A stretch of 64,000 nt of DNA from Auricularia sp. M13 (GCA_037042915.1 CM073195.1:1984001-2048000); one strand, 5' to 3'. Counted from the stretch's first letter, positions 44,096 through 56,681 are shown. Program-made: numbers and translations. The notes: generated from the sequence alone by a model not told the origin.

Positions 44096-44103
44096 CGTCC
44101 AGA
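44096..44103. repeat. 8-bp target-site duplication, right copy
   Basis: cgtccaga, identical to 43586-43593. Confidence 0.9.
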
Positions 44104-45149
44104 AGCTTGCGGTAGTCAACCCCGCCCCAGTATTATACTGGGGCGGGCTGAGTATATGATTTATATCTTAGGTAATATTCGGCTATTTTGATGTGCCGAG
44201 CAGGTTTTAAGCATTAACTCGGAATCAGTCCGCGGCATCATGATCATCGTCCCGCCAACGCTAGACCCATTTACTTGCGTGTTTAGACATGGCTCTATAA
44301 TCAATAGGAGGGCCTGTCTAATGTCTGTGGAGTTCGTGGCCGGAAGCCGGCTTCGAGAGCCTGCAGCGTAACCATAGTTTCCCGTGCATCGACGCAGGTG
44401 TACATGTTTCACTCCGTGTTGTCCCTGGTATCTTCAAGCTCACGATCTCATACTGAAAAGCAGATTATGAGAACGAGAGGGTGTGTACGCTCGTGGGGGA
44501 CATTAGCAGGAGTCTGCTGTTGCGGTGTGAGATTTATAGGCACGCCGCGCACAATCACACGGGCCGAGCTGACATTGCGCCATCTTCAAAACGCAAACAT
44601 TAATCGGCGTCGGACGGTTCTAACTAATTGATTCTGGTGAACCCGTAGCGGGTTCAACTTGTCCATTTCCATTCAAATCTACGAGCTGTTCCTGCGGCTG
44701 GATGCCTCCAACCGTGGCACAGCATCGCCGGGGCAGCCGCAAGACAGCCGGACTCATGGGTGCGACGTGGGCATCTCAGCGGTCTGCAGCCCCTCAAGGC
44801 AGCATTAATTGTGAGATTTATATTTCAGACAAGTAACATAGCTTCTAGACATTCCATGGCCCGGTTTTACCTTAATCTACCAAATGGCAAATCCAGAGAC
44901 CTGGGAAAGATATATCTCATAATATTATTCGAGACTTGAAATCTTACTGAATGATAAAATGTAAGAAAGTCCGTCCCAGATGACGGAAATCGCTATTTTT
45001 CTTCACAAATTGTGCTGGAACAACGAAAGAAGCACGAGCCCGGCGCGGGGAGCCGGCCACTTCCGAATCGGTCTCTCTCCTCGCGCCACCCGCACGTCTG
45101 CATCGTTCATCCTCATCGACCGACCTACTCGACTTACTCCTGCAATCTA
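44104..45149. other. Intergenic, with two hairpins
   Basis: No gene seen. A strong GC hairpin lies at 44121-44147 (listed). A second, smaller one at 44638-44656 has 8-bp arms (tgaacccg/cgggttca) around tag. The rest is AT-richer sequence with short frames. 45000-45149 is probably the promoter and leader of the REEP-like gene. Confidence 0.5.
44121..44147. repeat. Perfect 12-bp inverted repeat with 3-bp loop
   Basis: cccgccccagta, loop tta, then the exact reverse complement. A very stable hairpin 18 bp beyond the MITE target duplication. No T-run follows, and its role is unknown. Confidence 0.85.
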
Positions 45150-46245
45150 ATGGTGTTCTACTACCTTTGGCGCCTCGTCAAGTGCGTATTTACTTTCTAA
45201 TTACTGTATGTACTCGTGTAGCTGACGTGCACCTGCTGCGCTTTGTAAACTTCGCTCATCCATCTCGAACGATCGCTTGTGCAGCTCGACGACGGCGTTT
45301 TTATACCCAACATATGCGTCTTACAAGGCCCTTTGCCGCCGGCCTGCCGACGAGGCAGAGCTTGAGCGCTGGCTCATGTACTGGTGCGTAATCAGTGTCT
45401 TGCTGATCTTACTAGTGACTGACTTCATAAATCTGGATACAGGAGCGTCGTGGGAGTAATAGTAGCCGCAGAATACGTCGCAGAATGGCTCGTTAGCTGG
45501 TACGTCTTATCGCCGAATTGATTCGCAAGTGAACAATATACCGACGATCGTCGCTCGCAGGATCCCGTTATACTACCTTATCAAGACACTGTTCCTGCTC
45601 TACCTCGCGCTCCCAAGGGCCCAAGGCGCCGCATTTGTCTACACCACGCAGCTACGCCCGATTCTACAGCAATACGAGCCGCAAATCGACGCGGCGTTCA
45701 GCTCGTTCTACGCGCGCCTGTACGAATGGGCTTCAGACAAACTCAGCGCGCTCTGGCGCACGGTAGCCAATGCGCCGCCGCCCTCGCAGGTCGAGACGGT
45801 CGAACCGCCGACGGTGCAGCACCCCGTGACGATCTTCCAGGGCCTGTGGGCGGCGTATGGGCCAACAGTCGTGGCGGGCGCCGCCACGCTCTTGCGAAAC
45901 GTACAAACACAAGCACAGCAGGCGCAAGCGCAAGAACAGCCGACACCCGAATCACTGACGCCGCCCGCCGCGCCATCGCGCGGACTGTCAGACGACGCGG
46001 CAGCCGTCCTGCGCCGCCGCCGCGAGCTCGAGGCGGAGCTCGCGTCGCTGCGTGTGCCCTCGCCTGGCTCCATCTCGAGCGCGGGCGACACGACACGTTT
46101 CGAGGAGGTCGACCCGGAGGACGTCAGCGGCGACGAGAGCATTGGCACGCCCGTCCGCCCGAGCGACACGCGCCGGAGCAGCTGGTGGAGTTGGAGCGGG
46201 TCCAGCGCGACTAGCGGCGGCTATGCCAAGGTCAAGACCGACTGA
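45150..46245 (+). CDS. REEP/Yop1/HVA22 (TB2/DP1) family ER-shaping protein
   Basis: ER membrane-curvature proteins of this family have hairpin membrane segments. Four exons: the start MVFYYLWRLV joins N-S-T-T-A-FLYPTYASYKAL (the YASYKA motif of the family); then RPADEAELERWLMYW, joined to SVVGVIVAAEYVAEWLVSW, then IPLYYLIKTLFLLYLALPRAQGA and YTTQLRPIL. The order W-x-x-Y-W ... SW-x-P-Y-Y ... P...GA...Y is diagnostic. After the domain, about 170 residues form a disordered Pro/Gln/Ala tail, with a short RRRRELEAELASLR helix and a Ser/Trp-rich end (SSWWSWSGSS). The long tail is more than the minimal Yop1 length but common among larger fungal paralogues. Stop at 46243-46245. Confidence 0.88.
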
Positions 46246-46945
46246 TTCATGTGCGTCTGTACTGTATATCGGGACGATCTGTGGTTCGTTTTCGACTTCC
46301 TGACTGCCTATCTCACGCGCTTTCAGTTTTGTGTATGGTGTATCATTAGATCTCTGACGAAACCTTGACGATCCTTTCTCACAGTGATATCCGTGCGCAT
46401 GTTCCACCGAGGGTTTGAGCTGTCGCTCGCAGTAAATTGTCCCGATGTGCTTCGCTCGCGTGGAAATCCAGATGGCGCACAGGTCATCTTGTCGCGCCGA
46501 GGCGTGCCCTATAAAGCTGAAGCTGCAACTTCAGAGCTGCTACATCTTGATTTGCATGAGCAACAAACATCTGAAAAGCTGATGCCAGGAGCAATTTGGA
46601 TAAGCACACCTTCAATCCCCGCGATATAGGGTTCTAGGGAACCAAACATCCGAACTTAATGTGGGCAGCTGTAGCGATTTCCTGACGAATTTCTACTGGT
46701 CGGGCGTTCGCGCCGGCACACGGGAAACTGGGCCTAGAATCGCGACTAAGATTCATGCGTCTACAAATATTGCAACGCAGAGTGCGTATTCGTAGAGAGA
46801 AGAATGTCAACGCATTGTGCCTGTGACGCAGCCGCCTTAAGCTCGGCGATAGGTACCCTTTCGCGTTTTCACCACATTCCGCCAAGACTGCGTTGGATTG
46901 AAGGTTATGGTATTATCATTGTACAGACTTGACATATCTCTGCAT
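46246..46945. other. Intergenic between convergent genes
   Basis: 700 bp between the REEP-like gene and the convergent F-box-like gene. Only short frames; no repeat seen. Confidence 0.5.
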
Positions 46946-48344
46946 TCACGGGCTATCGGCAGATGCAGACCCATCTGAATCGGTATCGGCGGATGCAGCC
47001 TCATCGGCATTTACAGCGATTCTACAGCCTCGGTGGACCTGGATCAAGCTCATCAGACGCGAGATGGAGAGAACGTTTGCCGTTTCGTCGCCCCCAGCCG
47101 AGCACAAGACGATCTTGTTCAAATTCTTCATATCAACCTTCACTGGAGTGGATTCCCTGCCTTGCAACTGGGAAGACTTGTCAGTATCCTTCGGCGCTGC
47201 ATTCGTCTCTGCCGCATCGCCGCCGTCGTCCAGAATGATGGTGGGCCAGACTTCCAAGCGCAGGTCGAGGGACCGCAGTAGCGGCATCGACGAGAGAAAG
47301 CTTGCGACGCGGCGCGCAGAGAGATGCAGCTTGAGGGGTGGATAAGAAGAATCAGTGCACGAAAAACCGTCCACCTCGAGTCTTTCCAAGACAGGGAATG
47401 CAACGCGCAGCTGAAACTGTGGTGGTACCGGGGAGGTCTCGCCCATAATGCTGTGAAGAGTATCAGGAAGCGCAAGTGGTTCATCAACTCCAAGCTCCCA
47501 GTCATCGTGCGCCGTGATGACAAGCGTGCGCAGTGCGGTCATCGGAGGGAGGAACGCAAAAAGGTCAAGCCAGTCGCTACACAGCACCGTGAGCATGAGA
47601 GACGCGATCCTGTGCGCAGCGGCAGAGAGCGGGTGTAGGATGTTGATAAAATCGCTGGACACGTCGTTGCCGAGTGCCGCCGCGAGCTGAGTTCTCGTGA
47701 TTGGTTGCTCACTCTCAAAGATTTTGTTGATTCGCTGTCGCACGCTATCGGCGTCAGGCGTGTCACAGTGAGATGTCAGCCGGAAGTCGATGACAACACG
47801 AGCTTTCCAAGGGAAATCCAGTAGACGAGACAGAAGATGCAGGTTAGAATTAGTCTTTAGAAATATGTCGTCGGAGATATTGTAGTAGCAGTGATAATGC
47901 TCTACTTCGAGGTGCTTGGTGTTTCCCATGTCAACTGAACCTAGGGAGTGAAAGCAGACTTTGGGCCACGGGTTAGACATGCTGAGCGCCTCGGAACGCC
48001 AGAGCCGACAGATCTGAGACGCAACCAGGCGATCGTCGAGCTTGTTCAGGAAGAGAATGATGATGCTAACGGCTTCCGGCGAGAGACGAGCGGCCCCGCT
48101 TACACGCGCGTTGTGAGTCGCGCGCAGGCTGGCCATTGCCAGCTGTGCAGCCGAGATAAGACGCGTCATGGATTCTGCCATTGTGGCTAGCGCCCGCTCC
48201 TTATCGTCTTGCGCACTGCAACCTTGTCGATGAGTGCAACGTCCATGGCGAAGCGGCCTTTACGCACATTGTATCGCTCTTGACGATGCGCTCTATGGTA
48301 GTTGCGATTGTGTCGACCTCGGCGCGCGAGTCGGTCTCCGACAT
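46946..48344 (-). CDS. F-box-like protein, inverted-pair member 1
   Basis: Two exons. The first starts at 48344 (SETDSRAEVDTIATTIERIV) and ends at an ATG codon split by a gtgcgt intron of about 70 bp. The second reads AQDDKERALATMAESMTRLI, joined in frame, and runs to the stop at 46946. An F-box-like region (ARLSPEAVSIIILFLNKLDD...ASQICRLWRSEAL) is followed by a leucine-rich body (SLMLTVLCSDWLDLFAFLPP, ALRTLVITAHDD, FPVLERLEVDGF, LLRSLDLRLEVW) and an acidic Asp/Ser/Ala end. It aligns along its whole length with the gene at 49533-50896, including the exon break, and the two are transcribed away from each other. Probably an SCF adaptor; target unknown. Confidence 0.8.
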
Positions 48345-49532
48345 GATTGTGGCAATGTTGTGGATGAAGGTCAAGGTTGCTCGACCAAACATGCCATAAC
48401 TTCGGTGGAAAACTTCTAGCCACAGCCTCTGGCATCGTCTCGAAGTAAGTACGGGAAAATGTCGGTATGAGTTCATGGGACAACTGTTGTATCGCGCATC
48501 CTTAATTACCGTCTCACAAGACGAGAAACCGAATTTATTGGCCTTGAATCCTTTCCTTATTCGGCTACGGAGGCCTTCGAGAGCCCCCCTAGAGCCCCAC
48601 TTCGAAAATATCAATGCAATGATATCGAGGAAAATCATAAAGGGATAGCGGCGCTATAGAGCGAGGGTATACTCTGAGCTGTTCTGATATCTGATGATGC
48701 TGCGCGACGACAAGAAGTATTGCTGGTCGCTCTGCTCTCTGCGCACAAGCGATCCTTTGCCCGTCGCACTGCCGTTCCACCTTTTTGCCACAGTCTTTCT
48801 GTGACTTGAGACAACTTTCCTTTCATTCCTCAGTGTTCTCTGGCCGCTCAGAGCTGTATCCGTGGCTATGATGGCAATCCTTGTGTAGCTTTGACCTTTG
48901 CTTTATTTAGGAGTGAAATAGCAAGGTGGACATCCAGAGCCACTCATCTCATAAGACGCAGTTCATGTCATTTCTCGCCGCATTTTGAACCTCAATCAGC
49001 AGATTCGGGGGGATTGGAAGCGGTCAGGACGAGAGTTAGCATCAAATTTAATCACAACGGCGACAGCCTGATGATAGAGCTTCACTAGTCAACTGATAAT
49101 ACTGACATCGTCCTCGGAAAATAGCCATTTCCTCATTGGCCATGCTAGTGCCAATGTATAGCGAGTGCTCCGCGGCGAGCTGTCAGAGGCGGTGGCGATG
49201 CTGCTTCCATCCCAAAGTGGAAGGCGCATAGAGCATCGGTGCCCGCAATGACACTCGCCATGAGTCTGGCGCGTCAATAACGACTTCTAAGGTAATACAA
49301 ACGGAGTTATCCGCCTTCAACGTTTTGAGAAAAGAAGCGGTGGCAAATTTACTGATGAGATCATGGTTGCTCGAGACTGAAGGGTAACTTGTACCAGAAC
49401 AGCAGCCTGGAGCGTTGTATTGAGCGAGAAGTCAGCGCACGGACGAATTCATGCTCGGGGATCAGCATGGTATCCCGAAGTTATGACGTGTTTGGTTAGT
49501 ATCCTTAGCCTGCACCCCCGCCGTTGCCAACG
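48345..49532. other. Divergent intergenic region of the F-box-like pair
   Basis: 1.19 kb between the two divergent starts. No gene or clear inverted repeat was seen at the junction, although both genes must derive from one inverted duplication. Short minus-strand frames near 48589-48826 are not supported. Confidence 0.5.
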
Positions 49533-50896
49533 ATGTCCAATAAGATATTGTCCATCGATGTCGACGATATCTCCAAGACCATAGACCACATCGTTAAGGA
49601 TGATACCATGTGCGTATATGCATAACGCTTCGACCGCGCCTCACTCATCAGTGCGCTCGTAGTGCAGATGGCGATAAGGAGCGCGCACTCGACACCATGG
49701 TCGAAGTCTTGGCCCGTCTACACTCAGCCGCTCAGCTGGGAAAGGCCAGTCTTCGAGCAAGCCAGAATGCGCAAGCGAGCGGTGCCGCTCGCCTTTCACC
49801 AGAGGCTATCAGCTTCATCCTTCTCGCACTAGACGAACTTGGCGAGCGCGTGATAGCATCTCATGTCTGCCGCCTCTGGCGCTCCGTCGCGCAAGATATT
49901 CCAAATCCGTGGCCTCAGATTCAACTTCACTCCCTCGGCCATATCGAACGTGGGACCGGGTGGCTCAAGCACGCTGAAGCCGAAAGCGACCACTGCGAGT
50001 ACGACGTTGGGCTATTCGCTAGGACCGAGTCGAATCTCCGCGAGCTGGACGGCCTACTAGCCCTGTCGTGGAAAGCTCCCGTGCACGTCGACTACGAGCT
50101 GACGTCCCACTGCGACGATCCCCTCGAATACTCAGAGCCCAGCGCGCGTGAGCGCATCAATAAGGCCCTCAAAGCCGGGCAGCCACTCACCAGGACGAGG
50201 CTCACGGCCGCGCTCGATATCGACTTGGACGTATCGAGCGGTTTCCTCGACATCCTCCATCCACTTGCCGTCGGGGCAAACAGGATCACCTCTCTCACGC
50301 TCACGGTGCTGTGCAGCAACTGGCTCGTCCTGCTCCCGTGCCTCCCTCCCATGACCGCGCTGCGCACGCTCATCATCGCCGCGCATGAGGAAGCTGGAGA
50401 CGCCGCAAAACCAATTACACTTCCTCGTACTATTTACGAGATCCTGGGAAAGAATTCAGCGCCGCCCTTGCACGTTGCCTTCCCGGTCTTAGAGACCCTG
50501 AAGGTGGATGGAATTTCTTTCACGGATTCTCACGAATCAGAGCTGCGTATCCCCGCTGGCCGAGTCGCAAGCTTTCTATCATCGATACCACTACTTCGGT
50601 GCCTCGAGTTGCGATCGTCAGCATGGCCGGTGATTATCTCAGAGGACGACAGCGACGACAATTCCAGGACCGGATCGGACACAGACTCGAACAAGGAATC
50701 CTCGTCGGACAAGGAATTCTCGGGCGTCAAGGTCGAACTGAAGAATTTGAACAAAATCGTTCTGCAGTCTACCGGGGCCGGATGGGCTCAACTTGAAAAA
50801 GACAACCGCCGCTCTATCTCACGACTGATGGACATGCTTCCGGTCAACCCAGGCCTCAACGTCGATGTCGATGCTGATGGGGCAGGCAGCCCATGA
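49533..50896 (+). CDS. F-box-like protein, inverted-pair member 2
   Basis: Paralogue of the gene at 46946-48344. The start at 49533 (SNKILSIDVDDISKTIDHIVK) leads to a gtgcgt intron of about 50 bp that splits the same position, then ADGDKERALDTMVEVLARL. The F-box-like segment is ARLSPEAISFILLALDELGE...ASHVCRLWRSVAQ. The body matches the partner in blocks: SLTLTVLCSNWLVLLPCLPP, ALRTLIIAAHEE, FPVLETLKVDGI, and VKVELKNLNKIVL against VKVDMKNLNKIVL. A Ser/Asp-rich stretch precedes the last block and the end is DADGAGSP. Both copies look intact, so both are probably functional. Confidence 0.82.
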
Positions 50897-51086
50897 GTGT
50901 ACTCTATGTACGATGCGCACCTAGCATAGTTGTCGTCGCATTCTCATCCTGAACGATATCGTATAACCTGATTGTGCACGTGCATAGTCTTACAGCAATT
51001 GCAATACATACACCCTCAATAAAGAATCGACGAGAAGTACGCCCGTCTCAGGAGTTACAAATAGCACCTTCACATTCAGCAATAGA
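50897..51086. other. Short intergenic between convergent genes
   Basis: 190 bp between the F-box-like gene stop and the PHD-protein stop. It includes an aataaa word near 51019 that may serve as a 3'-end signal. Confidence 0.4.
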
Positions 51087-54000
51087 TCATGGCCTAGCAC
51101 GATGCAGCACACCCTTGGGCGCATGCCTGATAACCCCAGGAGACTCGATGGCAGACGCCCCCGGCCGCACAATCTCGTCGTACGACATCGCCTCGCGCCG
51201 CATCTTCGTCGTGTCGGCGCGCGCGTCGCTCAACATCTCCGCGTCGAGCCGGCGGCGCTCGAGCGCGCGCGCCTTCGCTGCGCCGCGGCCCTTCACAGGC
51301 GTTGCGTACGGCAGCGGGAGCGGGTTCGCCACGCGCAGCGCCGTGATGCGCGCTAATACGTCGTCGATGTGTTGCGCCTGCGGCGGGCGCGGGCGCGGGC
51401 GAGTGGCGATGGCCGAGGCTGAGCGCGAGAGCGGAAAGGCAGCGACTGCGGGTGTGGACAGTTTGCTGCTCGTGCGCTTTGAGGGATGCACGTCCGCCAT
51501 GTCGACATCTGGCGAAGGCTTGGACGTGTTGATCTTCTTGGTCCTGCTCTGCCCAGCCTCGACGCTCCTCGAAGACGCCTGCTCGACTTGAACAGCCTTG
51601 CTGGACCCCGCTTCGGTCATCTCGACAACGCCATGCCCCGAGTTCGTCGTCGGGCGCGCCTTGCCATATGATGGTGCGGGCGTCGACGCCGCGGTGCTCG
51701 TGGACGTCGACGTCCGCGCGACCGTCTTGCGCGCAACCTGCTTCGTACGCGCCTTGCTGTACATCGTCGCGCCAACCTTGATCCGCGGCACGTCAGCACG
51801 GCCATCGAAGTCGTCCGTGGATGGCTCGTCAACGTGCATCGCGTCCTGGCTCGCGTTCGCAGATGCGGACTCATGGACCGGCGGGCGCGCGGGAGCCCCA
51901 CCCCCAACCGGCAGGACACCAAACATCGATTTCACCACATTCCCCGTCCTGCCCTCGGATTCCTCTTCAACCTGTTGCACGCTCTTGGTTTTCCAATGGG
52001 TATGGCGCAGCAGCGGGGCATCCACCAGGTCTTCGCCGCCTGCAGGCAGCGTCTTTAGCTCGACCAAGTGACCTGAGTCCAGTGGCTCGGCCTTTGCGTT
52101 GTCTTCCCTCTGCGGCGTGGCCTTGCCATTATCTCGGTCTTGCGGATGGAGCACCTCGACCCTGTCCTGCTTGCGCGAGGCCGAGTCCTGCACGTCCTGG
52201 CGCGGCTGTTGGACATTGAGTGTTGACTGGGCCGCGGCGGAAGGCGGTGGCGCAGCTGTAGTAGCTGCAGAGGCTGCAGAAGGTGGCCTGCGCTCGCCGA
52301 CCAGGCGAGGAATCGTGAACCCCATTGGCCGCAAAGCGGGAGGAGTCAGGGCGACATTCTGACCCCTCGACGACGGGCGGGCGGTCTTCGATGACGACGA
52401 CATCGCATTCTTGGACGACGATGCAGCGGCATTCTGACTCTGAGGCAGCGGAGCAGCTGCAGTCTTTGACGTGGACGCACTCCTGGACGGCGGCGCGATG
52501 ATAGTCTGTCCCGACGCTGTAGGAGCACGCTGTGATGTACCATTCGATGACGGTAGAGCCACAGCAGCATTCGAGTGCTGGGAACCCGTCACAATGGGCG
52601 GCGTCGGCGGATCCTGGGTTGCAGAAGCAGGCGCAGCAGGCGCAGCATTCCTCGACGAATCTCTGACAGTGGATGAAGACGGAGCAGCCGTATCCGTGCC
52701 CACGACTGTAGAACCAGACGGAACAGGCACCGGTGCAGAAGCCTTCGCCTGAGCAGCGCGATTCTTGGCCGCCGCCGACGAATGCGTGCGCTGCGGCGAC
52801 AGCGGATGGTTAGGCGACTCGGGATGGTTCGCCGTCGCTGCGGCGCTCCACAGCGCGCCCTTGGACGGCATGCGCGGCGCCGGCACCGGGCGCAGCGGCG
52901 GTGTCGTCGGAGGCTGAACAGCCGCGGCGTCGGGCGCGCGTTGCGTCGGGGGCGGGGGCGCGACATTGGCAGTCCTGGGTTTCGCTTCCGGCGGAGGAGC
53001 CTCGCTGTCAGAAAGAAGAACCACCGTCAGAGGCTCAGGATTCACTGGCGCAGAAGTCTGCTGCTGCTGCGCCCGCGGCAGACGTTTCGCCTTCACGAAC
53101 GGATTCTTGCGCGGGGTGCGGAAGAACGCGGTGTCCTCATCGTCCTCATCGTCGTCGTCGTCGTCGTCCATAAGCTCATCTTGGCCGTCGTTCCGCTTCA
53201 GCTGCTGCTGAGGATTACAATGGTTATGAAGTGGAGCAGCCCGCTGCTGAAGGTCACGAACCTTGTTATCCTGCTGCTGCAGCTGCACATCATCCGGCTG
53301 CTGGTCCCGCTGTGGCTGCAACTCCGGAATCGCCGTATTGGCAGGTTGCTGCTGCTCATGAACCACACCATCTTGCCGCTGCGCCTCGCCCTGCAGCAAC
53401 GCAACAATACGCATCTGCCCCCGCCGCAGCTCCTCCTGCTTCCTCAACAACGCCTCCATGCGCCGCTGCAGCACCTCGTCCTCGAGCTGCATTTCCTGCA
53501 CGACGGTACGACCCGGATAGCGGTACTGCGCGTCGTCCTCCCGGCTTGGTAGCTGCTCCTGCGAGACGCCCGGCGGGGGATCGACATACAGCGCGCGCTG
53601 CAGCGCCGCGGGGTCCGGTTGCCGAGGCAGCGCGTGCTCGCGCGGCAGTTGCTGTGCGTCGGCTTGAGATTCCTGCGTGTCGGCGTTCTGTCGTTGAGCC
53701 TGCTGCGCCTCGGTTTGCTGTTGTTGCTGCTGTCGACGGCGCAGGTCGTCCTGCTCGCGGCGGAGCGCGTCCATCTGCTGCTGGAGGGCCTCCATTTGCC
53801 GACGGAGGGCGTCCATGCGCTGTGTGAGCGTATTCGCGTCCATTCGCTCTGGAAGAGCGTCCACCTCCATTAGCTGTGGCTCTGGCGGCGTGTCCTCTGG
53901 CTCTGCGAGCTCGTCTAGGTCCAGCGGCGGCGCCGCGTTAACCATCTGCGTGGGTACGTTAGTCAGCGCGAAGAGGGCGGTAGCTCCATGTATCTACGCA

Positions 54001-56681
54001 CCTCGTCCTGCTCGGGAAGCACGGCCGCCTTGTCTTGCGCTGTGCGAAGCACACGATCCTGAGTTCGCCGAGTCGGGTCCCCCCGCTCGCGCAAACGCAC
54101 CGCCTCCCGCTCCCGCCGCATCGCATCCTCCTTCTCCTGCCGCCGCCTCGCCTTCTCCTGCAGCTTACGAGCAGCATCCTCCTTCTTCCGCCGCGCAAGC
54201 TCAGCGTTCGCGCGCCGCCACGGCGCCGCGTCGTCCCACGTTCGCTGGTCCGTTCGCTGGCGCGCACTGCCGGATGGTTGGCTAGCTGATACAGCATGTA
54301 CATGCGCCGGAGCGGGTGCTGGCGTCTCGTCGCGCTCGTAATCGTAGTCGGAGTCGGGCGGGAGGAAGGCGATGGGCGGCAGCGAAAGCATGCGCTCGTA
54401 CGTCCGTCCGGGCGGAGGGGGCGGGGGTGCAGGCTGTTGAGGAGGCGGAGGTGCTGGTGTAGCGAATTGCGATATACTTGGGGCAGATTGCGAGGCGGAG
54501 AGGGGAGCTGGGCGCGGTCTTGGGGGATCGCGTCCAGCTAGCGAGGGAAGAGCGGGAAGCGGGGGCGCCGCGGCGCTGGCGCGTGCCGCGGGACGGGTCG
54601 GCACGACGGGCTGTCGCGGCGGAGGGGAGGGTGTCAGTGAGCCCGACGAAGCGCGTGATCGTGAAGGGTTGTCGCTGGCCAGCGCCAGAGGCGGGGGAAG
54701 CGGGGGCGCCACGACCTGGCGCGATCGAGGGCGGTCTGTCGCGGCGCTGTGGGACGACGGGCGGTCTGTCGCGGCGCTGTGGGAGGACGAGCGGATTGAC
54801 ACGGCATCCGAAGGAGGGCGCAAACCAGGCGGCTGCTGGCGAACCAACGAAGGCGCAGTGCTGGTGCGCGATGGCGGGCGGTTTGGTGCAGCAGTGCGCG
54901 ACGGCGGGTGGCTCGGTACTGGCGCATCGCCCTCACCCTGGCGTAGGCGCTGGCCCGATGGCGGGATCGTGGCCAACGACGGCAGCGGAGGAAGTGCAGC
55001 ACCAGTGCGCGACGGCGCACGGCTCGGGGCTGGCGCAACACCCTCGTCTTGCTGGCGGAGCCGTCCCGGCAGAGGCACCTTGACCAACGACGGCAACGGC
55101 GGGAGTCTGGACGGGCCGGCGTGCATCGTCGAGCTGGCGTTCGCGCTCGCACCACCATTCGTATCCAGCCGCTCCCGCTCCTTCTCCTTAACCACCCGCA
55201 CAGGCTCGGGGCTGAGCTGCCTCTTGGCTGGGACGACTTTCGCCGGTTCACGCGCAGGAGGCCGCCTAGGCGCGGATTTGCTGGCCGGCGGCGTCTGGAG
55301 GGCCACCGCCGCCCAGGCCGACTTGCCTTTACTCGTCGGCGGCCTGTTCTGCGCGGGTGCGGGCGTGGGCACGGAGGAGTCCGAGTCCGAGTCGAGCGTG
55401 AGGTCTACGACGACTGCGTTTGTTGGGATTTTCAGCTTCTCCTTCCCTTTCTCCTTCGGTGCTGGTGCAGTCTTAGAATTGGGCTCCCGCGATGAATTCC
55501 GCTGATGCCGCGGCACGCCGGCGACTTCATCCTCCACAGACGGGCGGTCTAAGGCGTCGTCCGCGGGCGGATCCCTGTTGTCTAAGGGAGCTGCAGGCGG
55601 GTCGTCGCGCAGGTGAATGAGCATCTCGGGCGGCATGCCGAAGAACGCGTCGGCGGCGGGCTCCTTGACGTTCTCGTCATCTGGTGGGCCGAGTTCCGGA
55701 GAAAGCGCTTGGGGAGGGGGTGTCAGGGAGTCGAGGGCCATGGGGGACTGCTCCCTGCGCGTGCTCGGGCCGGTTGTGGATGGCGCTGCAGCCAGTATAA
55801 AGTCAGTCGAGTGTTAACAGCTAAGGTGTCAAACGCACGTTCAGCATTTGCGGCTGCTACGGTAACCTTGCTGAAGGAGTGCTCGATGATTTCAACAGAA
55901 GAATCTGCACAACACCGAATCAGATTATCCTTCGCTTCGCAAAGGCCTAAAACATACCCGAGCCAAAGCGTTCTACCTTCTTGCGTTTGGCGGGTCGTCC
56001 ATTGACGTTGCCGCTGGCGCTGCGCGAGCGTTTGCGCAACGGCATGCGCGAGAAGTCGACGTCGGGCAGCGTCAGGGACGGCGTGCGCGATGGCGGCGGC
56101 GACAGCGGCGTCTGCATCTTCGGTCGTTGCGCCTCTGTCTGCGTCGTCGTCGTGGGTGAAGCAGGCCGCGTCGTGGTCATTGATGCGGGCCGCGCGGTCG
56201 GTTGGGCGCGAGACGTCGAGGACGAGGCGCGCGCGTTGTCGCTCTGCGCCTGCTGCGGCTGCGACCTCCGCCGCTTCTTGGACGGCGTGAGCTCGAGCAC
56301 GGCCTTGCGCCACGCCGGCGCGGGCGGCGGGGCCTCGTCGTCGTCGTCGTCCTCGTTGCTGCTGCACAGGGCGCGCTCGCGCTCGAGCCGCTCGAGCTGC
56401 TGGCGCGCGCGGCAGTTGTGGCAGCGCCAGTCGCGGATCGTGCCCGCGCCGCGCGCCTGCCGCGTCGCCGCCACGCGCGCCAGCAGCGCCTCCTCGCTCA
56501 GTGGCGGGATCGCGCAGTCTTCGTCGCCGTCAGCGACGAGCCCGGTTCAGAGTCGGCGGACGCAGCACGCACTATGGTGGTAGCTCTGGGTGCACGCGCA
56601 GCAGTCGAGCAGGAAGTTCTTCACGCCCGTCGTCATGCCGCCGCACGCAGCGCAGCTCACGAACGCCCCGCTCGTGCTCAT
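51087..56681 (-). CDS. Very large PHD-finger protein with long disordered tail
   Basis: A single gene joined through four phase-matched introns, about 1,790 residues. Exon 1 (from 56681) gives STSGAFVSCAACGG...LDCCACTQSYHH. An intron of about 50 bp leads to N-C-AIPPLSEEALL...DWRCHNC, completing a C4HC3 PHD zinc finger (CxxC, CxxC, HxxC, WxCxxC). A nuclear-signal-rich part follows (PSKKRRR, AKRKKVERF). Two small introns then bring in SSVEIIEHSFSKVT and the 590-residue exon 53963-55741, rich in Pro/Ser/Arg, with a basic helical stretch (RRKKEDAARKLQEKARRRQ). Another intron near 53946-53998 leads to a 950-residue exon starting VNAAPPLDLDELAEPEDT, with a Gln-rich coiled coil (MDALRRQMEALQQQMDALRR), an acidic run of Asp/Glu and a low-complexity end. 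Probably a chromatin reader binding histone H3 tails. Apart from the finger no domain is recognised. Splitting into two genes is possible but not needed. Confidence 0.78.

Noticed and set aside
44121-44155. Helitron 3' end (hairpin followed by ctga)
   Set aside because: The hairpin touches the ctga directly and the next base is g rather than t; no 5' tc end or Rep/helicase frame found.
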